Source: Alphaproteobacteria bacterium
GTDB lineage: Bacteria; Pseudomonadota; Alphaproteobacteria; UBA9219
Assembly (NCBI GenBank): GCA_028690155.1
Contig: JAQVBU010000013.1
Location: forward strand, 1-61,763
Reading direction: 5' to 3'
DNA: 61,763 nt
The notes under the pieces were generated by a model. It did no database searches. It worked only from the letters and a program-made list of their open reading frames with translations, and was not told the DNA's origin. The stretch's first letter is position 1; each line of letters starts with the position of its first letter. The position numbers were made by a program, and so were the translations under genes. Positions 19,129 to 28,508 of the stretch are shown piece after piece.

Positions 19129-19827
19129 ATGATAAACGAAACGACGCCTAGTCCCGAAAAGCTCGCACAAAAACTTGGCCACACGTTCGCGTCGCCAAAA
19201 CTTTTGGAAGACGCTTTGACTCACCCCTCCTTGTCCGGGACGCGCACACGAAACAAGGGGGCTCCCTATGAGCGTCTTGAATTTCTAGGCGACCGCGTCT
19301 TGGGCCTCGTCATTGCCGAATGGCTTTACGAATCCTTCCCCTCGGCGGCGGAAGGGGAAATGGCCAAAAGACACGCGGCGCTCGTCAACCGCGACGCACT
19401 GCGCAACGTTGCCCAGCACATTGGGCTGGCCGACTTCGTGCGGCTTGCGCATGGGGAGCGCCCCCAAGCCAGCCGCAAAAATCTGGCCACATTGTCCGAT
19501 GCCATGGAAGCGGTCATCGGCGCGTTGTATCTGGACGGAGGATTTGAACCGGCCAAAACGTTTATTCACCGTTATTGGGAACACGACGTTGCCGTCGACG
19601 AAGCGCCCGACGACCCCAAAACCGCCCTTCAGGAATGGGCTCAAGGCAAAGGCCTTCCGCTGCCAGCCTACAGCGTCCTTGATACGCAAGGCCCCGCGCA
19701 TGCGCCAAAGTTTACAGTCGAGGTCCGCGTTAAAGGGCTTCCGCCGGAACAGGCCAAAGGCCATTCCAAACGCGAAGCGCAAAAAGCCGCCGCTCTGAAA
19801 CTCCTTAAAGCCATTCAAAAAAAATGA
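19129..19827 (+). CDS. rnc: Ribonuclease III
   Basis: A 232-residue double-strand RNA endonuclease that processes rRNA precursors and regulates mRNAs. The signature ERLEFLGDRVLG (about 44-55) holds the acidic catalytic residues, and the second set is in LSDAMEAVIGALYLDGG (about 123-139). A dsRNA-binding domain covers about 160-230 (HSKREAQKAAALKLL). It lies between lepB and era; its TGA overlaps the era start as ATGA, so the two are translationally coupled. Confidence 0.98.
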   Translation: MINETTPSPEKLAQKLGHTFASPKLLEDALTHPSLSGTRTRNKGAPYERLEFLGDRVLGLVIAEWLYESFPSAAEGEMAKRHAALVNRDALRNVAQHIGLADFVRLAHGERPQASRKNLATLSDAMEAVIGALYLDGGFEPAKTFIHRYWEHDVAVDEAPDDPKTALQEWAQGKGLPLPAYSVLDTQGPAHAPKFTVEVRVKGLPPEQAKGHSKREAQKAAALKLLKAIQKK

Positions 19828-20780
19828 TGTCATCTTCCTCTTCTTCCGCCCCGCGTCATGCCGGGTTTATAGCGCTTCTTGGCGCACCGAACGCCGGCAA
19901 ATCCACCTTGCTCAATCGTCTGATCGGGCAAAAAATTTCGATCGTCAGTCCCAAGGCCCAAACCACGCGAATCCGAACCCTGGGCATCCTGACCGAAGGC
20001 GACACGCAAATCGGCTTTATCGACACCCCGGGCATTTTTACACCCAAGCGGCGCCTTGACCGCGCCATGGTTCAAACGGCCTGGCATAGCTTGAAAGACG
20101 CCGACGCCCTTGTTTTTCTCGTCGATGCCGCGTCGCATAAAAACAATGATCCCGTCTTCGCCATCGTCGAGGATTTGAAAAAAGCGCTCCCGTCGGGAAA
20201 AGAAAAAACCGCCGCACCCCGCGTCATCTTAGCGCTAAACAAGGTCGACGTTATGGATCGCGATCGGCTTTTGCCTCAAGCGGCCTTCTTTGACGCGATG
20301 AACGTGTTCTCGGATATCTTCATGATCTCGGCGCAAACGGGCGACGGCATCGAAGACCTGAAGAAATACCTTAAAGCGTTGATGCCCGAAAGTCCGTGGT
20401 TCTTCGACGAAGATCAAATCAGCGACCTTCCGTCCCAAATTCTGGCGGCGGAGACGACGCGCGAACAAGTTTGTTTGCAGCTTCAACAAGAACTGCCCTA
20501 CGCTGCCGCCGTCCTTCCCGGCAGCTTTGAGGAAAAACGAGACGGCTCTCTTGTCGTCCGACAAACGATCGTCGTTGCCCGAGAGGGCCATCGCCCGATC
20601 GTTCTCGGCAAGGGTGGCGCGCGCATCAAAAACATCGGCGAAAAAGCCCGCCATGATTTGGCGCGCCTGTTCGACCGCCCCGTTCATTTATTTCTAGACG
20701 TTTCCGTTGACGAAAAATGGTACGAAAGGCCGACCTTCTACCGAACGTTTGGTCTCGATCTTACGGATGGCGTAAAGTAA
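19824..20780 (+). CDS. era: GTPase Era
   Basis: A 318-residue GTPase that binds the 3' end of 16S rRNA and supports 30S assembly. G1 is GAPNAGKSTLLN (about 17-28), the switch segment TTRIRTLGIL follows, G3 is DTPG, and G4 is NKVD. The C-terminal KH domain has ARIKNIGEKAR near 270. Two Met codons start the gene (19824 and 19827), overlapping the rnc stop. The recO gene that often follows is absent; about 235 non-coding bases come next. Confidence 0.98.
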   Translation: MMSSSSSSAPRHAGFIALLGAPNAGKSTLLNRLIGQKISIVSPKAQTTRIRTLGILTEGDTQIGFIDTPGIFTPKRRLDRAMVQTAWHSLKDADALVFLVDAASHKNNDPVFAIVEDLKKALPSGKEKTAAPRVILALNKVDVMDRDRLLPQAAFFDAMNVFSDIFMISAQTGDGIEDLKKYLKALMPESPWFFDEDQISDLPSQILAAETTREQVCLQLQQELPYAAAVLPGSFEEKRDGSLVVRQTIVVAREGHRPIVLGKGGARIKNIGEKARHDLARLFDRPVHLFLDVSVDEKWYERPTFYRTFGLDLTDGVK

Positions 20781-21015
20781 AATCCGCTGTCCTTCTTGCT
20801 CTCAATCCGCAAGGCGCTTGCGTGGCGCGCGCTTCGTTCTATCCATAAGAATTATTCCAAAACAAGCCTGTTTCTAAGCAGGTTAAGGTTCTTTAACCAA
20901 AGGGAATGGGTTTGGAATCTCTTGTGAAAAATTTTTCCTGTTATTCAATAAAATTTTAATCGTTCCGGTTTACTTTGTAATTATAGGATATTTTTCATTT
21001 AGTTAGGATTCTTTT

Positions 21016-21543
21016 ATGTTTTTCTTTCGTCACAAAACGCCGGCGGCTCTTCCCGATGGGACCGAAAACGACAACGGTCGGCGCCTACGCAAACCGGCGT
21101 GCGTGATGCATCCTAAAAACGCACCGCGTACCATTAAGAACGGCATGTTCCCAAAAAAATTCCATCATTACGCCTATGCCGGCGCCATGCTGGATGTCGT
21201 CTCCGTTTTAGGACCTCAGGGCAAAATCGTCCGTCGTCCGGCGCTTGTGGCGCGCATGCGTTATCGCTTCAGCCCCACTCACGATGGCTTTATGATTGAA
21301 TTGGATATGACGGCTTCGGTTCGCGATCTTCTCAAGGCCCGGCATCCCCACGCGGCCTCGATCGCCGCCGCTTTAACGGCGTACTATGAGGAAAAGGTTC
21401 CCGTCAGAGAACCGGCCTTTTCCCGGTCACCCGTGTTGCACCCTAAACAAACGCACGCGGCACAGGCGAAGACGGCCAACGATTTCTTCTCGCGGCTCAA
21501 CGGCCCCCTGTCTCAGGAAGCCCCCGTCGCGGTCGCCCTTTAA
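21016..21543 (+). CDS. Hypothetical protein, 175 aa
   Basis: No family recognised. It has a basic N-terminal third (many Arg, Lys, His and Pro), a central segment (about 50-120) with predicted beta strands and GFMIELDMTASVRD, and an Ala/Pro-rich C terminus. No signal peptide or membrane helix. The ATG at 21016 follows an AGGA motif with fitting spacing and an A+T-rich promoter-like stretch. It ends convergent with prfB, overlapping it by 4 bases. The clean start and the long open frame favour a real gene. Confidence 0.65.
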   Translation: MFFFRHKTPAALPDGTENDNGRRLRKPACVMHPKNAPRTIKNGMFPKKFHHYAYAGAMLDVVSVLGPQGKIVRRPALVARMRYRFSPTHDGFMIELDMTASVRDLLKARHPHAASIAAALTAYYEEKVPVREPAFSRSPVLHPKQTHAAQAKTANDFFSRLNGPLSQEAPVAVAL

Positions 21544-22659
21544 GAAACCGATTCCTCAAGGCCTTTGATGCGGCTTGCCAAAGAAGCCCTCAAAAACATA
21601 TCGATGTCGCCGTCCAAAACGGCCTGCGTCTGGCTTGTTTCCGCCGCCGTACGCGCGTCCTTGACCATTTGATAGGGCTGCAACACGTAAGATCGGATTT
21701 GATGGCCCCATCCGATCTCGCTTTTTTGCGCTTCAATGTCCGCCGCCGCCGCCTCTTTGATCTTAAGTTCGCGTTCGTACAGCTTGGCCTTCAACATCTC
21801 CATAGCCTTGGCGCGATTCTTATGCTGTGAACGTTCCTGTTGGCAGGCCACCACAATGCCGGTCGGCATATGGGTGAAACGCACGGCACTTTCCGTTTTG
21901 TTGACATGCTGACCGCCCGCACCCGAAGACCGGAACGTATCGATCTTCAAATCCTTTTCCAAAACCTCAATGGGAATGTCCTCGTCCACCACCGGCGTGA
22001 CCGACACGCTGGCAAAACTGGTATGACGGCGCGCGTTGGCATCATAAGGGCTGATCCGTACCAGCCTGTGCACGCCCGACTCCGTCTTCAGCCAGCCATA
22101 GGCGTTGGGGCCCTCGATCTGAATCGTCGCCGATTTGATCCCGGCCTCTTCGCCCGCGTTTTCGTCAAGCGACGACACTTTATAGCCATGCTGCTCGGCC
22201 CAGCGGACATACATACGAAGCAGCATCTGGGCCCAGTCTTGAGCCTCGGTGCCGCCCGCGCCCGCGTTGACTTCGAGATAGCAGTCGTTCCGGTCCGCCT
22301 CGCCGGAAAGCAGGCTTTCCAGCTCGCGCGCTGCCGCCTCATCGCGCAGAGCAAAAATCGCGTTTTCGGCCTCGGTCGCCATGGGCCCATCGCCCTCGGC
22401 TTCGGCCAGTTCGATCATCTCGACGTTGTCCGCAAGCCCGCTTTCAATCGCACGGTATCCGCGAAGGGCCTGCTCAAGCTGCGTGCGTTCGCGCATGATC
22501 TTCTGCGCGCGCGCCGCGTCGTTCCATAAATCGGGGTTCTCGACAAAACTGTTCAGCTCGTCCAACCGAGCGCACGCCTTGTCGTAGTCAAAGATGCCTC
22601 CTCAGCAGATCCAGCGATTTCTCGATGGCTGCTATGGCTGTCTGAACTTCCGCTTTCAT
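21540..22659 (-). CDS. prfB: Peptide chain release factor 2, with programmed +1 frameshift
   Basis: RF2 ends translation at UAA and UGA codons. The reading frame opens at ATG 22659 (after an AAGGA site), gives 23 codons ending RRHL, then meets TGA at 22588-22590. A +1 shift at CTT-T continues as DYDKACARLDELNS, giving 372 residues in all, the normal RF2 length. Visible features are the GGQ motif in GAGGQHVNKTES for peptidyl hydrolysis and the stop-recognition tripeptide region RISPYDANARRHTSF, where SPY replaces the E. coli SPF. It follows an unknown gene by 59 bp and converges with the 175-residue gene. The shift is autoregulatory in known cases: low RF2 favours frameshifting. Confidence 0.96.
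22587..22602 (-). promoter_or_regulatory. prfB +1 frameshift site
   Basis: On the minus strand the site reads AGGAGG-CAT-CTT-TGA-C. The internal Shine-Dalgarno AGGAGG lies 3 bases upstream of the slippery CTT, and the UGA is followed by C, a weak termination context. This is the layout of the E. coli RF2 site (AGGGGG-UAU-CUU-UGA-C). The rest of the protein continues in the +1 frame. Confidence 0.95.
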
Positions 22660-22718
22660 TGTTTTTCCTTATAAAGAATAGCCTCAAGGCGTTTTGATGC
22701 CCTTTTAAGCTCCGAAAA

Positions 22719-23612
22719 TCAAGGGACAGGAATCTCGTGCGCAACCTTTTTTTCTGCATACGCCGAATCAGCAATAGTTCTTTGCGGCCCAAAGAAGTAC
22801 GGCTCCAAAGACCCCAACGTGTTTTCAACCCCTTGATACGAGACTTCGAAAATAAGAGGCCCCCTGCCGCCATAAGGGGTTACCGGAACCGGAGGGGCCC
22901 CCGACGTGTTGTGAAAAAGAGAAAGAACCAGCGTCTTGGGAACTTTCAGGGGCAGCCCTGCTTCTGTGGGAAGTTTCTGCAATAGCTCTTTCGAATCGTC
23001 CCCAGAAGATTTGATCTCGGACAACACGGAAAAACCATAGCGCCTGTTTCCCTTACCCTTAACCGTTTGGCGCACACAGGTTCCAAACGCATACGCCTGC
23101 AGGAACGGCAAGAGCCACGGATACTCGGCCAAACCGACCAACGAACGCATATGATATTTAATACGATCCAGCTTGTTCTGAACCGGACGATCGAATGTTC
23201 CGTCTGCCTGAACAGCTTTGCCGCCAACGACCAACACCATCATTTTTCTGAGCATATCCCGATTGATAACGTCCCACCGTTCCATCATCTGGACATTGGC
23301 CTGGATCACGCTCGCGTCAAAGGTATTGTCATAAATGCCCCGCGCTGCGTTCTGCGTTAATTTCACCTCGGGACATAACGTCGCATCGCCGTCAGACGTA
23401 TGACGAAACGCGAGTTTTGGCTTGCCGTACACAGGATCTTTTTCTTCAACAAAAGTTACAGGCTGGCCACAATGGGGACACACAATTTTCCCGGCCAAGT
23501 CCTTGCCGTATTCACGTGCGCACACGTACAGCTCCCCATTGACCGACAAAATACTGCCAGTCGCCACGCGGAAAATACCACCCTCGGGGGATAAGACATA
23601 AGCTTCTTCCAT
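22719..23612 (-). CDS. Hypothetical protein with an N-terminal zinc-ribbon-like motif
   Basis: A 297-residue protein I do not recognise. An N-terminal cluster, Cys45-x2-Cys48 with His71 and Cys80 (CPHCGQPV then FRHTSDGDATLC), could bind zinc. The spacing and the F-R/A-H motif recall the N-terminal domain of CoiA-type competence proteins, but that is weak. The rest is mixed, with a helical middle (110-190) and a Pro/Gly-rich strand-like C terminus. No signal peptide. It follows the DotO/IcmB-type ATPase gene by 63 bp on the same strand, so the two may share a transcript and a role in DNA or protein transfer. Confidence 0.7.
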   Translation of the reverse strand: MEEAYVLSPEGGIFRVATGSILSVNGELYVCAREYGKDLAGKIVCPHCGQPVTFVEEKDPVYGKPKLAFRHTSDGDATLCPEVKLTQNAARGIYDNTFDASVIQANVQMMERWDVINRDMLRKMMVLVVGGKAVQADGTFDRPVQNKLDRIKYHMRSLVGLAEYPWLLPFLQAYAFGTCVRQTVKGKGNRRYGFSVLSEIKSSGDDSKELLQKLPTEAGLPLKVPKTLVLSLFHNTSGAPPVPVTPYGGRGPLIFEVSYQGVENTLGSLEPYFFGPQRTIADSAYAEKKVAHEIPVP

Positions 23613-23675
23613 GCCTGCTTTTTATCAGAACACGGTGAAAGTAATGAAGGCAAATCGTCCGAAGAGCCGTTAACC

Positions 23676-26660
23676 TTAAGAGGCGGCCCCGCCAGCTTCC
23701 TGCGCCGCACGGATAAGTTCTTGAGCCATTTCGGTAATGACCAACGAGGTGGCGCTCGCTTCAACCTCGCCCCGTTCGGTATGAAGCACCACACGTCGCC
23801 GAACCTCTTGCCGTGCCGAACCATTGGGGAATTTTTTGGCCAAAAGACGCCGGGCCATCGGCGCCCCCAGCGCCGTATAAAGCTGGGACCGCAGCATCAC
23901 GTCTTCAACCGACGTCGACAAAGCCCAAAGTTCGATCGGTCCCAGTGTGTTTACCAAATGCTGTTCGTATCGGCCTTCGTTCGTCGACAGCAACAACAAG
24001 ACGGGCGCGCCCGATGGCCTCGGTCCCGTCAGTCGGTAACGCATAACCCACCGAGCCGTATCCGAAAGGCCAAAACACTTGGCCGTGTCGGCAATCGCGC
24101 GGTCCGAAACCGCCGTGCCGCAAATCCACACGCCCGTGGCCAGATCGACCATATCCTTGGTGAAATCCTCTAAAAGCTGCGAGGCGAGGACGATCTGCAC
24201 GCCCCACTTCCGGCCCTCGCGAACGTCGCGGAGCACCTGCGCGCGCACGGAAGCGCTTTTGCTCGTACGGTGAAATTCGTCATAGCAGATGCGCTTGGGC
24301 GTTTCGCGAATGTCGCGAATGCGTGCTTCGTGGTAAGATTGATATTTATCGGGCACCGAACGCAACATATCCGCCCCTAACCACCATGACCGCACCATAG
24401 CGTGGCGTGCCAACATATACATAATGGCCGTCTGGCGATCCCCGTTCGCGTCGCCTTGAGGCGCCACATCTTGTAAGTCAATGGCCACCACGCGCGCGCC
24501 GCCGATGTCAAAACGCGTTACCGAGGCCAAAATCGGAAATTCGCGCACGGCCGAAGCGATCATGCGTTCAAAAGCATGAATAATCGTCTCCGCCGACGAA
24601 CCTATTTGTGTCTCTTCCAACAAGGCCCGGATCTGAGGCCGCCGCGCGGCCGTAACGGCATCGACCAGCGTCGGCGCCGCATGCCGTTGAGCCAACATGG
24701 CTTCGTGATGAGCCCCGGCCTCGAACAGCGCATCCACCACATCCCACCAATAAGGATCTTCGGGCAAATGGATATTGTATTGGGCCAACGCGCTATCGAC
24801 CTCCGGTTCGATTCGAACCAGATAAGGCCTCGACTCGGCATTCGCGGTGCCGTCGTCGCGCCACCGATACATCTCATCGACGCATAGGCCCGCTAATTGC
24901 GACATGCCGTCATAGGATTCGCTTTTTCCGGGGGGCGTACACAAAAGAAGCAAAAGCTCCGTCAGATAGGCACGCTCTTCCGGCAGGGGATAGCGGCATC
25001 CAAGCTGGGTATCGAAGGGATTGATGGCGTAATCGGGCGTCATACGCAACTTGACGTGCAGCGCCTCGTGACGACGTTCGAGGGGCAGCGCATCGCGAAT
25101 AAGCGAAATAAGCCCCGACGACGATGGACCGATATCGAGAATGGCGACATAAGGAAGGCGCGCCGATCCCGCCGATAGAATCGTTCCAAGATTCAACGCG
25201 TTCATGAGAACCGACTTGCCCGCGCCCGGCTGAGCAAAAATCAAATCGAACCATAAGGACGTCAGCGACGACCCCGATTGATAAGGCCACATACGCCCAT
25301 CGGCCGTCCGGAAAAGAACGGGGCCCTCGGTGAACGGCGACGACGCACGCTGCCAAGGAAAAAGCTTCACGGTTTCGCGGAACGGCACGATGACCGCCGG
25401 CGCTGTCGACGCGCACGCAATCCCCAGAACCGAGGACATAACGACATCCAACGGATCGCCCCCCCGCGAGGAAGCCTGACAGTAGCCCCAAGCCTCAATG
25501 GCTTGGCTCAACGCGCCAAGACGCGATTCGATAAGACGCCGATTGTTCTGCGGCGCGTATGTTGCGACGGAAACGCGCATTTTGACAATCGGCTCGTTTT
25601 GAGCCATGCGCTGCAGCGCCAGAAGCGATTCACGGATTTGCTTGTTGACTTGGTTGGTAAACCCAAGAATGCCCGCCAAAAAAGCCTTGAATGACGCGCC
25701 TTGGGCGCCGCCGCTCTCAATCAGAAACGAGATGCGGAAGGGAACGTCGTTGTCGATCAGGCGCGCCAAAAGTTGGGGGAAAGGCGACGGCTCGGTCGGC
25801 GCGAGTGTCATATCCACACCGCCCCACAGCAACGATCCAATTCGAACGACGTTATCCGAAATCACCGCCGCGTCTTCCGTACACAGTTGGCGGCGCAGAG
25901 GAGGCCACAAAAGATCCGACATATCGTCGGAGCCTTGCTGGGGGGCGCGCGGCAACAAAGGATCGCCAGGCAAATTCGCGCGCCAATCCTTGTGGCCGAG
26001 ATTCGGGTAAAGGCTCTCACGCACGGCGGCCAAGGCCTCATGCGCCGACAACGGATCAACCTTCATGCCGATTTCTTCGAGGGCGCTGACCACGGAAGAA
26101 ACATAGCTCTTATGCCGCGCGCGCAAAGCATCAAGCGCCTGCATAGGAAATTGGGCCTTGCCGGCCTTGACCCATTTTTTCTCGCCCCGATGCTTGATCG
26201 CGTCGGCCAATTCGGTCTTGGTCAATGTCGAGGGCCGTGTCCACAACACAAAGTAGATCTCTTCGTGAGCCATATAACGCGCAAGATGCTGGCTGCGCTC
26301 GCTTAACAAATCCCCCAGATCCAGATCCATCGCCTGCATGGCCGTACGGTTGTCTCGCATGACATCGTCGATATCTTGATGGACCATGGAGGGATCACGC
26401 ATAAAGTAAACCTGCAAGGCGTACCCCGGCCGATCAAAACGCGAACCCAGTTTCAAGGTCGCCTGATCGAGAATCCATCGGTATTCGGTGTCGCCGACAA
26501 TTTGGCGCGCGCCGTGAAGCTTGACCACACCGACCAACGAGCCGTCATCGGCCACAAGCGTCATGGCGTCATCGGCCGTCTCCAATCGGATAAACGACTC
26601 GACCGTCTGATGCATGGACGACATCATAAGAGCGAGGATTTCGTCGATAAACTCAAACAT
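23676..26660 (-). CDS. DotO/IcmB/TraU-family type IVB secretion ATPase
   Basis: A 994-residue ATPase of the VirB4-like group. It has an N-terminal domain (1-450) with no membrane helix, a P-loop FAQPGAGKS (about 475-483), and a Walker B segment ICYDEFHRT (about 791-799), followed by a helicase-like C-terminal part. Length and motif placement fit DotO/IcmB (type IVB secretion) and TraU (IncI conjugation) rather than the shorter VirB4. These proteins power substrate or pilus-like translocation at the inner membrane. No other Dot/Icm genes are in the window. It is separated from phaR by a strong terminator, so it starts its own unit. Confidence 0.82.
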   Translation of the reverse strand: MFEFIDEILALMMSSMHQTVESFIRLETADDAMTLVADDGSLVGVVKLHGARQIVGDTEYRWILDQATLKLGSRFDRPGYALQVYFMRDPSMVHQDIDDVMRDNRTAMQAMDLDLGDLLSERSQHLARYMAHEEIYFVLWTRPSTLTKTELADAIKHRGEKKWVKAGKAQFPMQALDALRARHKSYVSSVVSALEEIGMKVDPLSAHEALAAVRESLYPNLGHKDWRANLPGDPLLPRAPQQGSDDMSDLLWPPLRRQLCTEDAAVISDNVVRIGSLLWGGVDMTLAPTEPSPFPQLLARLIDNDVPFRISFLIESGGAQGASFKAFLAGILGFTNQVNKQIRESLLALQRMAQNEPIVKMRVSVATYAPQNNRRLIESRLGALSQAIEAWGYCQASSRGGDPLDVVMSSVLGIACASTAPAVIVPFRETVKLFPWQRASSPFTEGPVLFRTADGRMWPYQSGSSLTSLWFDLIFAQPGAGKSVLMNALNLGTILSAGSARLPYVAILDIGPSSSGLISLIRDALPLERRHEALHVKLRMTPDYAINPFDTQLGCRYPLPEERAYLTELLLLLCTPPGKSESYDGMSQLAGLCVDEMYRWRDDGTANAESRPYLVRIEPEVDSALAQYNIHLPEDPYWWDVVDALFEAGAHHEAMLAQRHAAPTLVDAVTAARRPQIRALLEETQIGSSAETIIHAFERMIASAVREFPILASVTRFDIGGARVVAIDLQDVAPQGDANGDRQTAIMYMLARHAMVRSWWLGADMLRSVPDKYQSYHEARIRDIRETPKRICYDEFHRTSKSASVRAQVLRDVREGRKWGVQIVLASQLLEDFTKDMVDLATGVWICGTAVSDRAIADTAKCFGLSDTARWVMRYRLTGPRPSGAPVLLLLSTNEGRYEQHLVNTLGPIELWALSTSVEDVMLRSQLYTALGAPMARRLLAKKFPNGSARQEVRRRVVLHTERGEVEASATSLVITEMAQELIRAAQEAGGAAS

Positions 26661-26779
26661 TGGTGCGTGCGCTAAGTCTAAAAGCCAAGGATTCTCCCGA
26701 GGTATCGTATCGGGAATACTATAAAGAAAAGGCTAATGAAACGGTTAACATCCTGTGAAACCCCGTACGACAAGGCATA

Positions 26780-26816
26780 AGAAAAAGGGGCCGGTCATCA
26801 CCGCCCCCCTTTTTCT
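26780..26816. terminator. Strong terminator downstream of phaR
   Basis: Perfect arms AGAAAAAGGGG (26780-26790) and CCCCTTTTTCT (26806-26816) flank an inner GGT/ACC pairing. The A and T runs sit in the arms, giving a bidirectional terminator shape. It ends leftward phaR transcription and shields the ATPase gene from read-through. Confidence 0.9.
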
Positions 26817-26835
26817 ACAGCGCCCCGATCGCACC

Positions 26836-27588
26836 TTAGGAGGCCTTGCTCTTCGCAAGCTCAGCCAACTGGCGCTGCAAGGCTGCTATTTTATCCTGCA
26901 CGTCGGCACTTGAGGTCGCTTTTTGCTGCGCGACTTTGTCTGTTTCCGGCGTGGGCATGTCGTTTTGTTTTTTTTTCCCCGAACCCTCGATCGAACAAGC
27001 CGAAACCTTCTCGACCGGGACCTCGACGGTCTTCTTCACGACGGACACCGGTTCGATTTTCTTTTCAACGAGCGCCGTGCTGCATGCGGCGGACATAACC
27101 GGGGCCGACACGTCCTTCAGCCCCATGATCCCGAAGGGGGAAAACATCTGCATCGTGTTCTCGAACATGGCCATGTTCTGCTTGCTCATCTGTTCAAACG
27201 TATTGTTGAACGGAAACATGCCGCCAAACGTCTTCTGGAAATAGTCGCGGATTTGCTCCTGATTTTTCGTCAGGGACTGAAGGCTATGCTCAAGATATTT
27301 GGGCACCAGCCACTGCATGCTGTCCCCATAAAAACCGATCAGCCGCCGCAAGAAACTTATGGGAAGAAGGTTTTGACCGGTCTTGCCTTCCTCCTCGACA
27401 ATAATCTGCGCCAAGACGCCCCGCGTAATGTCCTCGTTGTTTTTCGCGTCGTAGACATTGAATTCGACACCGTTTTTGACCATCTCGGCCAAGTTGCTCA
27501 ACGTGACATACGTGCTGGTCGCGGTATTATACAGGCGACGGTTCGCGTATTTCTTGATGACCACGGATTCGTTTGACGATGTACTCAT
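26836..27588 (-). CDS. phaR: Polyhydroxyalkanoate synthesis repressor PhaR
   Basis: A 250-residue regulator. Residues about 8-70 are the PHB/PHA accumulation regulator DNA-binding domain (IKKYANRRLYNTATSTYV, then DAKNNEDITRGVL). Residues about 75-150 hold the PHB-accumulation helical domain, rich in Phe and Met, which binds polymer granules in known members. The C-terminal third is Lys/Glu/Ser-rich and ends in a heptad-like stretch. In known cases PhaR represses phasin genes and its own gene until polymer appears. No PHA synthase genes are seen here. It is transcribed away from trmL. Confidence 0.95.
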   Translation of the reverse strand: MSTSSNESVVIKKYANRRLYNTATSTYVTLSNLAEMVKNGVEFNVYDAKNNEDITRGVLAQIIVEEEGKTGQNLLPISFLRRLIGFYGDSMQWLVPKYLEHSLQSLTKNQEQIRDYFQKTFGGMFPFNNTFEQMSKQNMAMFENTMQMFSPFGIMGLKDVSAPVMSAACSTALVEKKIEPVSVVKKTVEVPVEKVSACSIEGSGKKKQNDMPTPETDKVAQQKATSSADVQDKIAALQRQLAELAKSKAS

Positions 27589-27836
27589 AAGTGTATCCCG
27601 AGGTTTTGGTTAATTTCTGGTTAACTTTTGGCACCCCCCTGCCGAAATTTCAAGTCCTTTTTTGCGCAAAAAACTTTTTTTGCTGCATTTATTTTGCGCA
27701 AAAACTAAGAAAGAGAACAAAAGCAAACTCCCTTTCTTCTGAATTGTTTTTTATGAATTTTTCTGTATGCCTTGCAAAAAACACTCTATCTCTTTCCTCT
27801 TTCCCCCGACTGTTTCCCTACGAAAAGGCATTTTCC

Positions 27837-28310
27837 ATGCGCTTGGCCCTTTTTCAACCTGATATAGCCCCAAACACCGGGACCATGATGCGCCTTTGCG
27901 CCTGTCTGGGTGTGGAAATGGATATTATTGAGCCTTGCGGCTTTCCCCTTGACGATACGCGGCTCAGGCGCGCCGCCATGGACTACCGGGAGCACCTTGC
28001 TCTGACGCGTCACCGATCATGGGAGGACTTTGAAATCCGGCTCGGCGCGCGCCGACTCGTCCTCATCACAACAAAGACCCCCACCGTCTACACCGCTTTC
28101 TCCTATCGGCCCGACGATATTCTTATGGTCGGGCGTGAAAGCGCCGGGGTTCCTCCCTGCGTCCATGACCGCGCCGATGCGCGGATCGTTATCCCCATGA
28201 AGCCACCCTTGCGTTCTTTGAACGTCGCCCTAAGCGCCGCCATGGTTCTGGGGGAAGCTTTAAGACAAACGGCAACCGAAAGACCGGACTCCGCACAGGA
28301 ACGACCGTAA
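27837..28310 (+). CDS. trmL: tRNA (cytidine/uridine-34 2'-O)-methyltransferase TrmL
   Basis: A 157-residue SPOUT methyltransferase that 2'-O-methylates the wobble base of tRNA-Leu species. The first motif is FQPDIAPNTGTMMRLCA, and the C-terminal trefoil-knot AdoMet site contains MVGRESAGVP and IPMKPPLRSLNVALSAAMVLGE. I start it at ATG 27837, where the family begins (MRLALFQP), with AAGG upstream. Longer upstream frames are low-complexity and A+T-rich. The usual family length of about 155 residues agrees. Confidence 0.95.
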   Translation: MRLALFQPDIAPNTGTMMRLCACLGVEMDIIEPCGFPLDDTRLRRAAMDYREHLALTRHRSWEDFEIRLGARRLVLITTKTPTVYTAFSYRPDDILMVGRESAGVPPCVHDRADARIVIPMKPPLRSLNVALSAAMVLGEALRQTATERPDSAQERP

Positions 28311-28508
28311 CAAGAAGAGGCGCGCCTTGTTTTCTTAGCATTTGTTTTTCTTCAAAAATCGAAACAAAATTTTTTCAAAATGTTTTGATAACACCGCCTT
28401 GTTTTCTTTCGAGAAAAAAGAGAAACTTCACCTTTCCTTAAATCTTCTTACCTATTCTGGTATTTGTCCCGATCCATTTGGATCGTCTCTCTTTCAGGAG
28501 GATGTACA

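Noticed and set aside
22588-22590. In-frame TGA early in prfB taken as a sign of a pseudogene
   Set aside because: It is the conserved programmed frameshift site with an internal AGGAGG and CTT-TGA-C.
27591-27836. 82-codon N-terminal extension of trmL
   Set aside because: The family starts at MRLALFQP (27837), which has its own AAGG; the extension is Phe/Leu/Ser-rich non-family sequence.
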